Assembly (NCBI GenBank): GCA_009829735.1
Contig: CM020620.1
Span: 22,108,020-22,172,019 of the forward strand
Origin: Pyropia yezoensis
Lineage: Eukaryota > Rhodophyta > Bangiophyceae > Bangiales > Bangiaceae
Length of the DNA stretch: 64,000 bases
Direction of reading: 5' to 3'
Positions within the stretch are counted from its first letter, which is position 1, and each line of letters opens with the position of its first letter. The notes below the pieces were generated by a model. That model worked only from the letters and a program-made list of their open reading frames with translations, was not told where the DNA came from and did not search any database. A program made the position numbers and the translations under genes. Positions 20,201 to 31,034 of this stretch are shown here, in pieces.

Positions 20201-21463
20201 TGGCCAGCAATGGCCGTCGACGTGGTCGACCACGTGCAGGGATGCCACCCGTGTGCACGGAATCGTATGAGTCTTCATAGGCGGGCATCCGCTATGAAAC
20301 TATCCCCCCCGGATGGGCCCAACGAGCAAGTCGCTATCGACATACTCGGGCCACATCCGGTAACGGAAGAAGGGAACAGGTACATCCTGGTCATGTCGGA
20401 CCGCTTTACTAAGCTGTCACGAGCAGTAGCGATCCCGAACGACACGGCCTACACGATCATGAACGCAGTGGTTAACAACTGTATCAGTGCTTTCGGAGTA
20501 GTGAAGCAACTCCTCTCCGACAACGGAGCAAACCTTACGTCAGCATTCTGCACTAAGGTTATGGGCATTTTCGGTATCGAACGACGTCGGGCATCCGACT
20601 ACCACCCGCAATCCAACGGGCAGGTGGAGCGGTTCAACCGCACCATAGTCAAGATGCTCCAATGCTATGTGGCGGAACACGCGAACACGTGGGACAGGCT
20701 TCTGTCCGTATTGACCCTGGCATACAATGCCACGCCCCACCGCAGTACCAGCATTGCTCCACTGGAGTGGGTCATGCCACTGGGCGTCGGTAATCTGACG
20801 CTGCCACCGGGCAGATGCACTCGGTATGACATGCCGAAAGGCAGACCGGCCAAAGGTATCCACTTAGCTTGGTTGGCCAAGCTATCGTGGATGATCCCTA
20901 AGCTCTAGGGTGCCCTTGACCGTACACAACTTCGATACAAGAAGAACTTCGACGCCCGACTACGGGTACGCAACGCAACCCTGATAACAGGTGACTGGGT
21001 CTATATCAGACACCAGAAGCTCTGAGGGAACAAGCTTATGCAATCGGTGAAGGGACCGTACCAGATCCTACACAGAGAGAATCACTCTGTAATCCTGCAC
21101 TCCGATACGGAGATACAACGCATCAATCTCAATGATGTGACACCTGCTCCGAAGCCGGAACAGCCTCAGCCGGTACCGGCTGGGTTTCTACATGGAGCTC
21201 TTACAACTCAAAGGTCAGATGACCCAGTGGGGCCAGATGGGATTCCATACCAAGTAGAGAGCGTGGTCGGACACACCCACCCGGACCTACCAGGACCCTG
21301 GTACGTCAAGGTGATATGGGTCGGATACGACTCACCCACCTGGGAACAGGCGGCGAATATACCCCGCCAACTTCTCATGCCCTACATGAGGCGACGTTGC
21401 CTACTGGAACAACCCAACCGACACCGACTTCGCCTGTTGGGGGGTGAGGCTTATACCTACTAA
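17230..21463 (+). pseudogene. pol: E1 pol (PR-RT-RH-IN-chromodomain), broken
   Basis: Domain order is as in E4: protease DTGAGPN, reverse transcriptase FTTIDCNAGYWQIP and YLDD, RNase H around VIDVDACDTQVG, integrase with an HHCC finger and D/D/E residues, and a C-terminal chromodomain. Compared with E4 it has TAG at 18565-18567, TAG at 19114-19116, an extra base near 19211-19222, a missing base near 19983-19995, TAG at 20906-20908 and TGA at 21023-21025. The original terminator is also changed to GAA near 21408, so the frame runs on to 21463. Not functional. Confidence 0.88.
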
Positions 21464-21857
21464 GTAGGGTGTCACATGGATTCGGCAAGACTTAGGTTCA
21501 CTCAGTTGGAGCGGACGTAGGCAGACTGAGTAGGCTACTGACTTTAACAAGTTTACTTGAAGGAGATGACTAACTCCAATAATTTCAAGGTAACCTGAGG
21601 CTTGCGCCATGGTAAACCTTCATCCATGGGGCAGGTGACGGACCGAGGAAGGTTGACCTTCATGAGTATTAACCAACCGGGATGGGTTGGGGGCGCGAGA
21701 AAAACCAAGGCAAGCCACTGCTATGGCAGACGGGGTACTCCCCACAGGCAGCCATCGGCATCATGCAAATGCCCCAGCGGGGAATGAGTTTGTACTCACT
21801 ACTACTCGGCCACCATAAGGGTCACCGGGTTCCTCTCCCTCTCAACAACAGCACTCC
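21464..21857. other. E1 spacer between convergent pol and antisense gene
   Basis: AT-richer than the genes. It holds degenerate remains of the palindromic 24-bp array seen clearly in E4 and E2 (for example 'acttaggttcactcagt' near 21488) and the conserved 'ctccaataatttc' block near 21573. Being tail-to-tail, it should supply the 3' ends of both transcripts. Confidence 0.5.
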
Positions 21858-24222
21858 TCAGTGGGTAGACCCGCTGCCCGAAGGAGGCCACTCAGACGTA
21901 AACGCGTACACCTCCATGCTCCACCGGTCGGCAATCTCACGACGGTCAATCGCCCGAGTAACCTCGGTGCATAGCTCGACGAGAGTGCTGCGGCGAGCCT
22001 CCACTTCATCCAGAGCTGTCTTGAGGCGGTCCAGCACACCATAGAAGCAACGCGAGGAACCAACCAGCGCAGCACCTGGGGGGATATCCCCCCAGCTAAC
22101 AGGGAGACCCTCCCGCAGCTCGCGGGCAACGAGGGCGTCAACGCCCTCATCCCATAGACGGGGACCCCCGTCACGCATGAAAGGGGCGGAAGGTGACACT
22201 GGCGCAGCCAGAGGGGCCCCAGGAGCCGACACAGCTACCACCGGAGCCGGTGGCGCCTGATACGAGGCCCGATAGGACCCCACCGAAGGGGCTCCGCCGT
22301 AACCCCGGCGGGGCTCCGCCCGACGACGGGACACCTCACGCTCCCCACCCGTAAAGTTCCAACCTCGGCGACGACGGCCAACCGCCACCGGTATCGGGTT
22401 ACCGAACCACCGGGCGAGGATCTGAAGAGGGTCATGGATAACCATGGGAATACCCAGGTCAGGAACAGCCTCGTTGGACGCCCACATACGGTAACTGGGC
22501 TGACCCAGCTGAGTACGCCGGATGCGCAACGAGTGACGAGGCAAGGGGGCAGCCCCAGCCTGCGGATCCCGGTACGGGGGAAGGGTCAACAGCCCAGCCC
22601 AGTTCACGGCAACGTGAACAGCCAGGAGCGCCTAGAACTCCCGGGCCAACCCGGTCTTGGCAGCAATCATTTCTGCGCCCAGCTGCCCGACATGCCGACG
22701 GACACCCGTCGGAAGATGAAACAGCCGCCCCTGCCGACGGACGGACAGCAGGAAGGAGGAAGCCTGCCCGAGGGTTACCTCGGGGGTGAAGGTCCCCTGC
22801 AGCGGGTGGACAGGCCGGGAGGCCAACATACTACCAAAGTATCGGAGACAGGAGCCGGTGTCAAACCGGAAAGCAGGGGCGGGCTCCCACCCTTCCTGCC
22901 ACAGAGGCGGGCGCACGGGAGTGTACACCGGCGCGCGACCGTTACCGGACTGCAACGCACACGTTATATCGGTGCGGAACGCATCCTCCATGAAACCACG
23001 GTTGCGTCGCCAGCTCGACGCCGACTTCAGCCCCGCCATTGGCGGGTACGGAACCGTCAACGTCAGATACGGCGATACCCCCGGGAAGTACTCAAACCCG
23101 GGATACCGGCCGGTATCGGCCACCGTCTGCCCGAACGCCACAGGAGCCACCGCAGACGCAACCCCCCGAGCAGTAGCCGGGTAGTCAACCTCCCGCGGCA
23201 ATGCGGGGGCAACCAAGTCGCATATCCCGAAGGCGGGGTCGAGAAAGACTTCACCCCGCCCCACCCGGGTGCGCCAGAGCTGCGCATGCCGGTCATCCGG
23301 CTGACTCAGGATCCAATGATGCTCCACCCGGACCACATTCGGCTGGTTGACCAGCCGCACCAACTCCCGCTCCCAACTCGGGTCCAACTTGACACGCCGG
23401 GAGGGCCCTCCACGGTGGCTCGGTGCGTAGAAGTCCACCCGCATCCGCCCAGCGGAGTCCATGGACTCCTGCACGGTGAGGCCTCGGACCCGAGCCACCA
23501 AGTCGGACATCGACATAGAGCGTTGACCCGCCACCAAGGCGACGCCGCCACCCAGCATGGCAACCCCGGCGGGCCCAGGAAGAATCGGTGGCGCCGGGGG
23601 AAGCCCCAGAGGCAGATGGGCCGGTGCCGCAGGCGCAAGGGGCCGAGAAGGAAGAAGAAGGGCGGACGCCCGCCCGGAGTAGCTCCTGGAGTCCACCGCC
23701 ATCGGGGAGTACACGTCTTGACCACCTGTCGCCCCCGGCACCGCGGGTAGAGCGTCGCCGCCACCCGGGCCTGACGAAGGCACAACGCGGACGGCGGGCG
23801 GTAGACCCGTTAGCCACCTCTGCGGACGGACCATCACCCGGGCGGGAACCCGCGCCGTCTTGACCCGCCGTCCCGGCTGGGAGGCCACCACGACCGTCCG
23901 AAGCACCGGCTGCACCTTCTTGGGGTAGAGCCGCGCCGGCACCGGCGACACGAGCCATGTGGGCCGCCGGAGGAGTAGGGGTAGAGGCAGCCACACGCGG
24001 TTGACCACCACCCGACGGAGTCGTCGTGCCGCTGCAAACGGACGACAACCCGTCCGGGGCGCCTTCCGCGGCCACCCGGACGGCTACCCGATCGTCGTCG
24101 TCCGACGAGCTCGCCAGGAAGCACTCGGCAGCGGCGGCGGAGACGGGAACGTCGTCCTGCATCACCTCCTCCTCCTCAAGCAGGAGGTCGTCCTCGCCCC
24201 CGGGCACCTGGGGGTCCGACAT
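21858..24222 (-). pseudogene. E1 convergent additional (antisense) gene, broken
   Basis: Reads from the ATG at 24222 (MSDPQVPGGEDD) down to 21858. An acidic N-terminus (GEDDLLLEEEE) and Pro/Ala-rich section lead into a conserved core with EHHWILSQPDDRHAQLW, PALPREVDY, CALQSGNGRAPVY, GRLFHLPTGVRRH and, at the C-terminus, GALVGSSRCF and RREIADRWS. These are nearly identical in E2 and E4. Two lesions are visible: a frameshift between about 23950 and 24010, and TAG at 22632-22634 where E4 has GAG. No family recognised; no transmembrane segment or catalytic motif is obvious. It is not a shadow of pol, because it lies wholly outside pol and is conserved as protein between elements. Confidence 0.75.
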
Positions 24223-24807
24223 GGTGGATCCGGAGTAGCAAAGGCGCCCCGTGCCAAAAAGCCGCAGCAGGCTCGACCCGGGACAAGGAACGCTCGCGGA
24301 CGAGCCAGCGAAGCGCGGGCACCCGCGATTATAACCACGCGCTGAGCACGAGCGATATGGCAGCGCGGGACGACCCGCGCCAGCCAAGCTACGAGGTCGC
24401 TCCAGCCAGGCACCTGGGGAGGGGCCACGCCCCCCAAGCGGGGTAATCAAGGGGGGTCACCCAACAACCGCCCCCACGCAACGCGGGCAGCCCCCGTCCC
24501 CCACTCAATCGTCCACACGAGAGGGATCCCCATACCACGAGACGCCTGGTGGCGAATCCGCTTGCACCACCCCTCGGAAAGGGGGGTCGTGAACAAAAAC
24601 CCGCATTGGGAATTCAACGGTCCAGAGAACGGATCGTGTGTGTACCACACAAAGGGGGGCACCCCCCTCAGACAACCCCGAAAAGGGGTGTATGTCGCGA
24701 CAGGGCGCAACGCCCCACCCGACTGGTAAACGGTCGCGCGACCCACTTACATTCGGACACCCGAATGCAACTCGACCCGAGGACGGGCCGAATCTAAGGG
24801 GGGGATA
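24223..24807. promoter_or_regulatory. E1 region upstream of antisense gene, with polypurine tract
   Basis: This 585-bp non-coding region is conserved with E2 (40376-40961). It should contain the antisense gene's promoter if that gene is expressed separately. The hairpin CATTCGG/CCGAATG lies near 24752. The polypurine tract AAGGGGGGGATA (24796-24807) directly abuts the 3' LTR and would prime plus-strand DNA synthesis. Confidence 0.6.
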
Positions 24808-25169
24808 TGTAGCAATATGGATGACCGTATTGTGACCCTAATATGAGGGGACTACTTCTAACCCTTAACTTTCAATTTGGGAGTCCGTATTGGTCACGGT
24901 ATCTATAAGTTACGTATGACCAGCAAGACTTGCATCTTGGGGTGGAGGGTAGTTAGTAGTGTCTCCGAGGGTTTATAACGAGGGGGCCGGCGGCGAATCC
25001 ACCGCCGGCCAAGGTAGAACAACAAACCCCTCCCATTTGGGCTCCCATCTTGGTCCCGTGGCTTGCGCTCCAAGGACAGCAACCTTGGCCTCCCGGTGAC
25101 GTTGGTGCCGATCCCCCTTGGTGAGTGTTCCCTGAGAGTGGACGCGCAGCGGATACCTATTGTGCTACA
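24808..25169 (+). repeat. 3' LTR of E1
   Basis: 362 bp, TGTAGCA...TGCTACA, partner of 14462-14823. The following pentamer CGGGT matches four of five bases of the pentamer before the 5' LTR. Confidence 0.92.
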
Positions 25170-27140
25170 CGGGTACGGCGCTCGCGGCGCTGCCGCCCGC
25201 CCACGCCTTCGCGTCTGCGGCGTCGGCGACAGTGGAGGGGAGGGGGGGGGGAAGGTCGACATGCCGCCGCGCCTTGCCGGGCGCGCCCCCACCCCGCCGC
25301 CGCGGCTGCGCAGCGTAAGGGCGGGGGGAGAGAGCACCTCCGCTGCTGCGGGGGGGGTAGCAGGGGGGAGGCGGGGGGGTGCGCCGCCCTTGCGGCTGCC
25401 GCGGAGGAGGGGGTGAGTAGTATTGCTACAAGGGCGACGGCGGCGGCCAGAGAGGGGGCGAGGGGGCGGGGGGGGGGGGATGGAAAGTGGGGATACTCCG
25501 GCGGATAGTGGCCTGGTCGGCCCCCATTCCCGCCACTATAGACCGCGTCGGGCACTCGGGTCGGTGGGGGTGTGTGGCGCCGCCCGCGCGCCCATCACGT
25601 CGGCGCGGGCGCAGCTGAGCTGCAGCTCAGCAGAGCGCATGCGCTGCGGGGCTGCAAGCGCGGCGGTCGCACTGTCTGTCAGCATCGCCCGACTCGTTGG
25701 GGTAGTATGCATAGGGGGGGGGGGGGTGAAAGGTGGCGGTTTTGGGGGGGAAGGGGGGGCGGGGGCGGGGGGGGGGGGGGGGCGGGGGCGGGGGACGGGT
25801 GGAAAGGGCGGGGAGGTGGGCGAATGGGGTAGGAATGAGGGGAATGGGCGGCAGCGCTTAGCGGCCGGGACTGCACGACGGCCGCGACGGCCGCGGCATC
25901 TTACGGAAGGGCGGCCTGCAGAGTAGTTGGGGGTGGTCGGGGGGGGCGCGGCCCCCGGCGGCGGTTGAGCGCTTCCTCCTTTTTCCAGTGCTCAGGTGGG
26001 TGTCGGAAAGGGGGATGGGCCGAGACCCCTCTGTCGTACGAGGAAGGGCAAAGGAGCTGTGGGGAGATGAAGGGCGGGGAGGGTGGGTTTGACGGGGGGG
26101 GAAGGTGGAGGCGCGGTGGCGGCCCCCCGCGCATTTCCCCCTCCTGCCCCCCCCCTCTGACCCCCTCCACTCCCTCCCCGGTATCCCCCAGCCGGCGTTG
26201 GGCGCCTGTGGCGGCGGCGGTTTCGCCCTGACGGCTGCGGCAACAATCACGGCGCGGTTGGCGAAGAAGGTGATCACGTCCTCGTCGGCAGCGAGCTCGG
26301 CTGCCAACGACGGCCGCTACGGCAGCCGCGGCTCGCCGTGGGTGCTTAGCGGAGGGAGTGGTAGAAGAGCGAGGGATGAGAACCAGGGGCTTTGATCATT
26401 GTCCGAGGAGGGAGGCGGGACGGATTAGATGGACGACTCTGGGTTTTAGCATCGGTCGGAAGGTGTCCAGCGGTGGGCAAGTGGATGGGCACCACCGTCA
26501 ATCCTCGCCGCCGCCGCCGATGCCCGCACGGGCGGGCGCCGCTTCATCCATCCGATTCTCACAACCACTTTATCAGCCTGGCCCCTCCCCCGCTTGGTAG
26601 TCCCCAAATACCCACCTATCCACCCACCCACACACCCACCCACCCACCCTCCGATGGATCCACCCAAACCAACCCCACCATCCCAGCCAAAGACACCGCG
26701 TATCGGCACATTAAACCTCATCGTCGCGACCGCCGCGGGCGGGTTCACATCCTTAAACCGAAGCATCAGTACCGCTGGCGGCGCGTTGCCGACCACCACG
26801 CCCATCTGCGCCGCGATGCGGTTGGCGCACCGCACCACGGCTGAGACCGCCGACGCTGCCACCGCCGACGTCATGGTTGATAGCGCTCGTCTGTAACGGG
26901 GCAATTATGGTGCGCGGATTGGGAGGGGGAAGCGGGGGGAGGCAGGTGGGCAAGCGGGGGCGCTGGCATGTCAGTCTGGGCGCCCACAAAAACGGGGAGG
27001 GCGGTGGCGCCTACCCGCCGCGGCGGCCGCCCTCCGCCCGCCGAAGCGGCAGCGGCTGGAGGCGGGCGGAGCGCGCCAGTCGCGGTAGCCCGTCACGCCC
27101 TCCTCCGTCCCACGCCGACCCCAATCCACAAGCACGCTTC
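25170..27140. other. GC-rich low-complexity DNA, no confident gene
   Basis: Contains long G runs (25715-25835, strongly G-quadruplex-prone), CCCA/CCAC microsatellite-like sequence (26600-26650) and many short overlapping frames on both strands. Two minus-strand stretches look mildly protein-like, about 26880-26700 (AVVRCANRIAAQMGVVVG, FKDVNPPAAVATMRFNVPI) and about 26310-26220 (DEDVITFFANRAVIVAAAV). They could be exons of a host gene but I recognise no family and cannot place splice sites with confidence. Confidence 0.4.
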
Positions 27141-27165
27141 GCCTAACCCCCTATGGGAAGTTTTT

Positions 27166-27198
27166 GGCGCGATATCCAGGCTGGCTGGATATCGCGCC
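27166..27198. repeat. Perfect 14-bp inverted repeat with 5-nt loop
   Basis: GGCGCGATATCCAG, loop gctgg, CTGGATATCGCGCC. The inner half (CTGGATATC) is the same word repeated in the array at 27252-27374, so the two belong together. Confidence 0.85.
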
Positions 27199-27251
27199 CT
27201 TGGATGTATGAGACTTTGATAGGCTGGAATTGCTTCTCAGCGGTCGAGATC

Positions 27252-27374
27252 CCTGGATAACGGGCACGATAGGCGTGATAACCAGCGCGACCTGCCTGGA
27301 TATCCAGCATGACCGGCCTGGATATCCAGCACGTCTAGCCTGGATATCTTGCTCGACCAGCCTGGATAACCAAC
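27252..27374. repeat. 22-bp palindromic tandem array, candidate transposon subterminal repeats
   Basis: Units starting CCTGGATA lie at 27295, 27317, 27339 and 27361, exactly 22 bp apart, with more diverged units at 27252 and about 27274. The best units contain CTGGATATCCAG, a perfect 12-bp palindrome. The array lies about 1 kb beyond the stop of the CACTA-like Tnp2 transposase. Known for CACTA elements: short subterminal repeats bound by an accessory protein lie just inside the ends. Inference: this is the subterminal region of that element. Confidence 0.65.
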
Positions 27375-28339
27375 ATTTGCAGGATACCCAGCCCTCGGCG
27401 ACGAGGTTATTGATAGCATGCGAAATGGTATGTTTTTACATGATAATTTCATGTCATCATCTCTATCGATTTGATTGCCCGTACAAACGATCAAACTATT
27501 CGTCCTCTGACCGCGGAACGCTTGCGTCGGGCGCAGAGTTGACGACTGCCTGCACACCATCCATTCCCGGAATGGGCGTAGCCTCGCCCGTCATTACGGC
27601 GTGGGGCTGCCGCGACGGGCGTTGCAACCTTGCAGGCAATAGGAGCGGCTCGCCAATGGCCAGGGGGGGGGGTGGCGCGCCGGAAGGAAGAAGGGCTGCC
27701 ATGGATGCTGCCGCCAGCAGGCCGCCTTCTGATGGGGGTAGTACAGGTCAACGCGAAAAAAGCAAGTGGGCGTAGATATGCGAAGGAGGGTGACGCAAGT
27801 GTCAGGATCTGTACATCATGCATGATGCCGCGTGTACATACATGAAAAGCACTGGATGATGGCCCTCATGACAACCAAAGTATCCAATGCCATCATCCCC
27901 CCATCCCCCTCCTTTTGCAACTCCGTGACAACTCTCCAATGATCATCTCCTCGTCTCCCCCTCCCCCGACGGCACAGCACATTCCGTCCTCAACAAGACA
28001 ACTTACCGCGCGCCGTGGATTGTAGACGATGCGACCGCCGTGGGGGAGGGCCACCAATTACGCCCATCGGTCTGCTCGTTCTTGTCGTGGAGGCCAAACA
28101 CCTCCTTGCGGATGCGCCCAAGCAGGATGAAGGTGCCCGATCGTGGAGCGCGTCCGTCGACGATCTTGCGGGTGTCGTCCCAAGTCGGGCGCGTGGCGGG
28201 TTGGTTGGTGGTTCCTTTAACCTTCCAGCGCGCCCGGAGATCCGGCCGAGGCCGACGAGGCGCTGGCGCCCTCCAGATGAAGCGCAATGGTCGACTTAAG
28301 AAGCCATAAAAAAGTAACATAAAATTTTGTAAGAAAACA
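27375..28339. other. Spacer downstream of Tnp2 transposase
   Basis: Mixed composition with AT-rich parts (27420-27500, 27800-27990, 28310-28370). A minus-strand frame (28761-28003) overlaps the end of the transposase frame and continues past it. Its last 90 codons are not obviously coding and have no recognised domain. This is likely the 3' untranslated and subterminal part of the DNA transposon. Confidence 0.4.
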
Positions 28340-30446
28340 TCAAAAGCTTGAAAACGGTTCCCTCGGAAAAAGAATGTGGTGCTTTCCACGCGTGAAGAGG
28401 GTGCCCACCACAACGTCGATGGCAGCAAGAGAGACGTACCGTCGGCGCCCCCCAAAACCTCCAAAAAATGGCAGCCCAAAGTGCGTCTCTGGCAGGCCAT
28501 ATTTCCCGAGTCGGTGCCGTCCAGAGCGAATGCATTCGATGTAGGCAAGCGCACGTGGAGATACACCGGCGAAAACAGCCACGTAGTGCAAGACGAGCCC
28601 ATAGGTCCGGGTGCTGACCTCCTCCACGCCTCCAGCAGCCGTCTCGACGCGGTCGGTTGACTGCGCACGCACGAAATTGCTTGGCCGCCTCGCCAAGTCG
28701 TCGTCGGAGAGAGCAGCTTTGGAGCCAGCCACCACTCCAGTGGCCAGACGTACCCGGCCATACTTCATGGCGCGCACGGGTCCAGGCACATCATAGACGC
28801 CCTCGACCGCTAGCACTGCGTGCATAGCGGTAAGTTCTGCACCGAGAAGGAGGGCCGCCTTCTGACGCGGCGGCAACATCACGATGTCAGATCCACCAAT
28901 CATGGGAAACGTTTTCTCTTCCGTCGTCTTGGAAAGTGGAAGCTTCCGACTGGCCGATGCCCAAATTTCAGGTAAAAATGTTTCACCAAAAGAAGTAATC
29001 AGCTTCGCTTGATACTTCCTTGAAATCGACTTGACAAGACTTGCATACGGACTTGATCTTGATCCGACAAGCCTTGGTAAGGTGCCAATGAGCCGCTCCA
29101 TTCCGCATTGCCAGTACGTCCAGATGGGCCTACAGCTGCGGATACTTAAGGCGATGTCGAGCAAGGCGGCGATCGTCGACCGGCAGAACGGCAGCCTAGA
29201 CTTCTTGCCGCGGTACACCAGCGCGTAGTAGTCTTGACAAAACCGCTTGAGCCCTTCTTCCGCGGCGGTCAACTCGTCTTGCGAGAGAGGACGCGGTCGA
29301 AACAGCAGTCTGCAAGCTACGACAAGATGCATGAGCATATTGTAGAGAGACTGCGAGATCCGGCCAGCCAAGACAACCTCCGCCGTTGATAGCAAAACCC
29401 CCATCCAGTCTGCAGCTTTGTAGGACCGGAACGAGACCGCCAAGTTCCGTTGCGACCGTGCCTGCGAGCACGGCATGGTTGCCCTTGCGTCCCGCAGTTT
29501 GCGTCCGACCTCCGCCACGACGGCCGGGGCCATTGCCATGTCGCTTGGCTGGTCACCGTTAGCGCCAATTTTACCAGAAAAAATCAATCACAGCAGCGGC
29601 GTGACGTTCGGAAGCAATACGTGCATACAGTCGCAGGGCATCACATCAGGACCACTGTCCAACAGGTACGTCAACCCAGGGTACTTGAGTCGCTGGTCAG
29701 CGCTGGGCGAGCAAAACAGCGAGTAGCCCTTGAACCCCGAAAGCTTGCTCAACTCCGTGATGCGGGATTGCGGCTTGCCGGCGAGCCGAGCAGACTCAAT
29801 CTCGTGGACATGCCTCGCAATCGAAGCGGCTGTCCGAAGAGGAGCTGGGCACCTGTCCACAGCGAATAGCACCTCCCCGGACCTTGGATTCACTGGGGGG
29901 TAGTACATGTGTGACTTGGAGTACACCCCACTAAAGGCCCGGAAGCGGTTTGGCTGGTGCCCATTTTTTCCGGTGGCGTTCACCATCTTGTCGCCACCAG
30001 GCATATCGGCGGATACATGTAGCAGGTAGACGAGCAGCGTGTGCTCTCCCGGCGTGCCCGCGACCTTGACGCCTGGCACACCAATTGCCAAAGTGTTCAG
30101 CTGCTCGGCCAATGGATGAAGATAGGATTCTAGGTCTGCTGGTTGCTTCGGGCCAGGAGTCACGCCGACAAGAAGCTGGTTGACCACCCTTGCCCTGCAA
30201 TTAGCGTCGAGGTTGAGGATCGTAACGACCATGGGCCAACCTTGGAATCCTTGTTGGCGCCAAACCTCAAAACCGTCCGTGGAAAGGCTCAATGCCACAT
30301 CGGTGTCCGATCGAAAAAGCCCACGTCGCACTGCACTTCGAAAGTTTGTCCGTCGTACCAATCTTCGGAGCTACTGATTGCCTGCGAGGCCCGTTGGCGC
30401 GCGTAGGCCATCTCGGCCATCATGTCCGCTCCGAGAACTGGATCCT
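28340..30446 (-). pseudogene. CACTA-like (Tnp2/Plavaka type) transposase, main part, split by E2
   Basis: Reading leftward from the E2 boundary: helical segment, SSEDWYDGQTF, then the Transposase_21 core with STDGFEVW (catalytic Asp), FQGWPMVVTILNLD, and PCDCMHVLLPN near 29610-29640. The C-terminal domain has IWTYWQCGMERLIGTLP and RTYGLVLHYVAVF. Known for Tnp2: it cuts CACTA-type transposons at their ends. Lesions: a one-base frameshift in or near an A5 tract at about 30305-30318 (the plus-one frame dies at 30289), and TGA at 29588-29590 between two otherwise continuous same-frame halves. The missing N-terminus lies beyond E2 at 41325-41905. Confidence 0.8.
30442..30446. repeat. Target-site duplication of E2, left copy (ATCCT)
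   Basis: ATCCT directly precedes the 5' LTR of E2 and is repeated exactly at 41325-41329 after the 3' LTR, as Ty3/gypsy integration produces. Confidence 0.93.
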
Positions 30447-30809
30447 TGTAGCAATATGGTTGGCCGTATTGTGACCCTAATGTTAGGGGGGTTACTTCTA
30501 AACCTTGGCTTTCAATTTGAGAGTCTGTACTGGTCACGGTATCTATAAGCTACGCATGACCAGAGGGACTTGCATCTTGGGGTCGAGAGTAGTTAGTAGT
30601 GTCTCCGAGAATTTATAACGAGGGAGCCGGCGGCGAATCCACCGCCGGCCAAGGCAGAACAACAAACCCCTCCCATTTGGGCTCCCATCTTGGTCCCGTG
30701 GCTTGCGCTCCAAGGACAGCAACCTTGGCCTCCCGGTGACGTTGGTGCCGATCCCCCTTGGTGAGTGTTTCCTGAGAGTGGACGTGCGACGGATTCCTAT
30801 TGTGCTACA
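30447..30809 (+). repeat. 5' LTR of Ty3/gypsy element E2
   Basis: 363 bp, TGTAGCA...TGCTACA, paired with 40962-41324. It is the same LTR family as E1 (subfamily difference 'atggttggcc' against 'atggatgacc'). The two E2 LTRs differ at roughly fifteen positions, so E2 is an older insertion. Confidence 0.93.
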
Positions 30810-30810
30810 T

Positions 30811-30828
30811 TGGTGGAGCAGCAGGGGA
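30811..30828 (+). promoter_or_regulatory. Primer-binding site of E2
   Basis: TGGTGGAGCAGCAGGGGA, one base after the LTR, identical to E0 and the E3-type remnant. Confidence 0.78.
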
Positions 30829-31034
30829 CGGACTTCCGTCACCCTTGTGGTGACGCCGTCTTCGGCCCTGGCACACGGATAGGGATCCGGTCCTTTTCTT
30901 GTACTCGTGGTGTTGCGACCTGATCGATTGTGTTGAGTTTTTACCTTTGACTGTGATCTACTGTTACTCTCCCCAATCTACCCCCTCGCTCTCTTATTCG
31001 TCGTGATTGTTACGTCGGTTGACTGATTGTGACT

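Larger units (their letters stand above)
14462..25169 (+). mobile_element. Ty3/gypsy chromovirus-type LTR retrotransposon E1 (decayed)
   Basis: 10.7 kb, in order: LTR, primer-binding site, gag, pol (protease, reverse transcriptase, RNase H, integrase, chromodomain), a convergent minus-strand additional gene, a purine tract, LTR. It is the most degraded full-length copy: gag, pol and the antisense gene all carry stops or frameshifts, located by comparison with E2 and E4. It lies in low-complexity, GC-rich DNA that continues on both sides. Confidence 0.92.

Noticed and set aside
26594..26896. Pro/Thr-rich plus-strand protein (PPTHPPTHPP...)
   Set aside because: Encoded by a CCCA-type microsatellite. 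The opposite strand looks slightly more protein-like but is also unproven.
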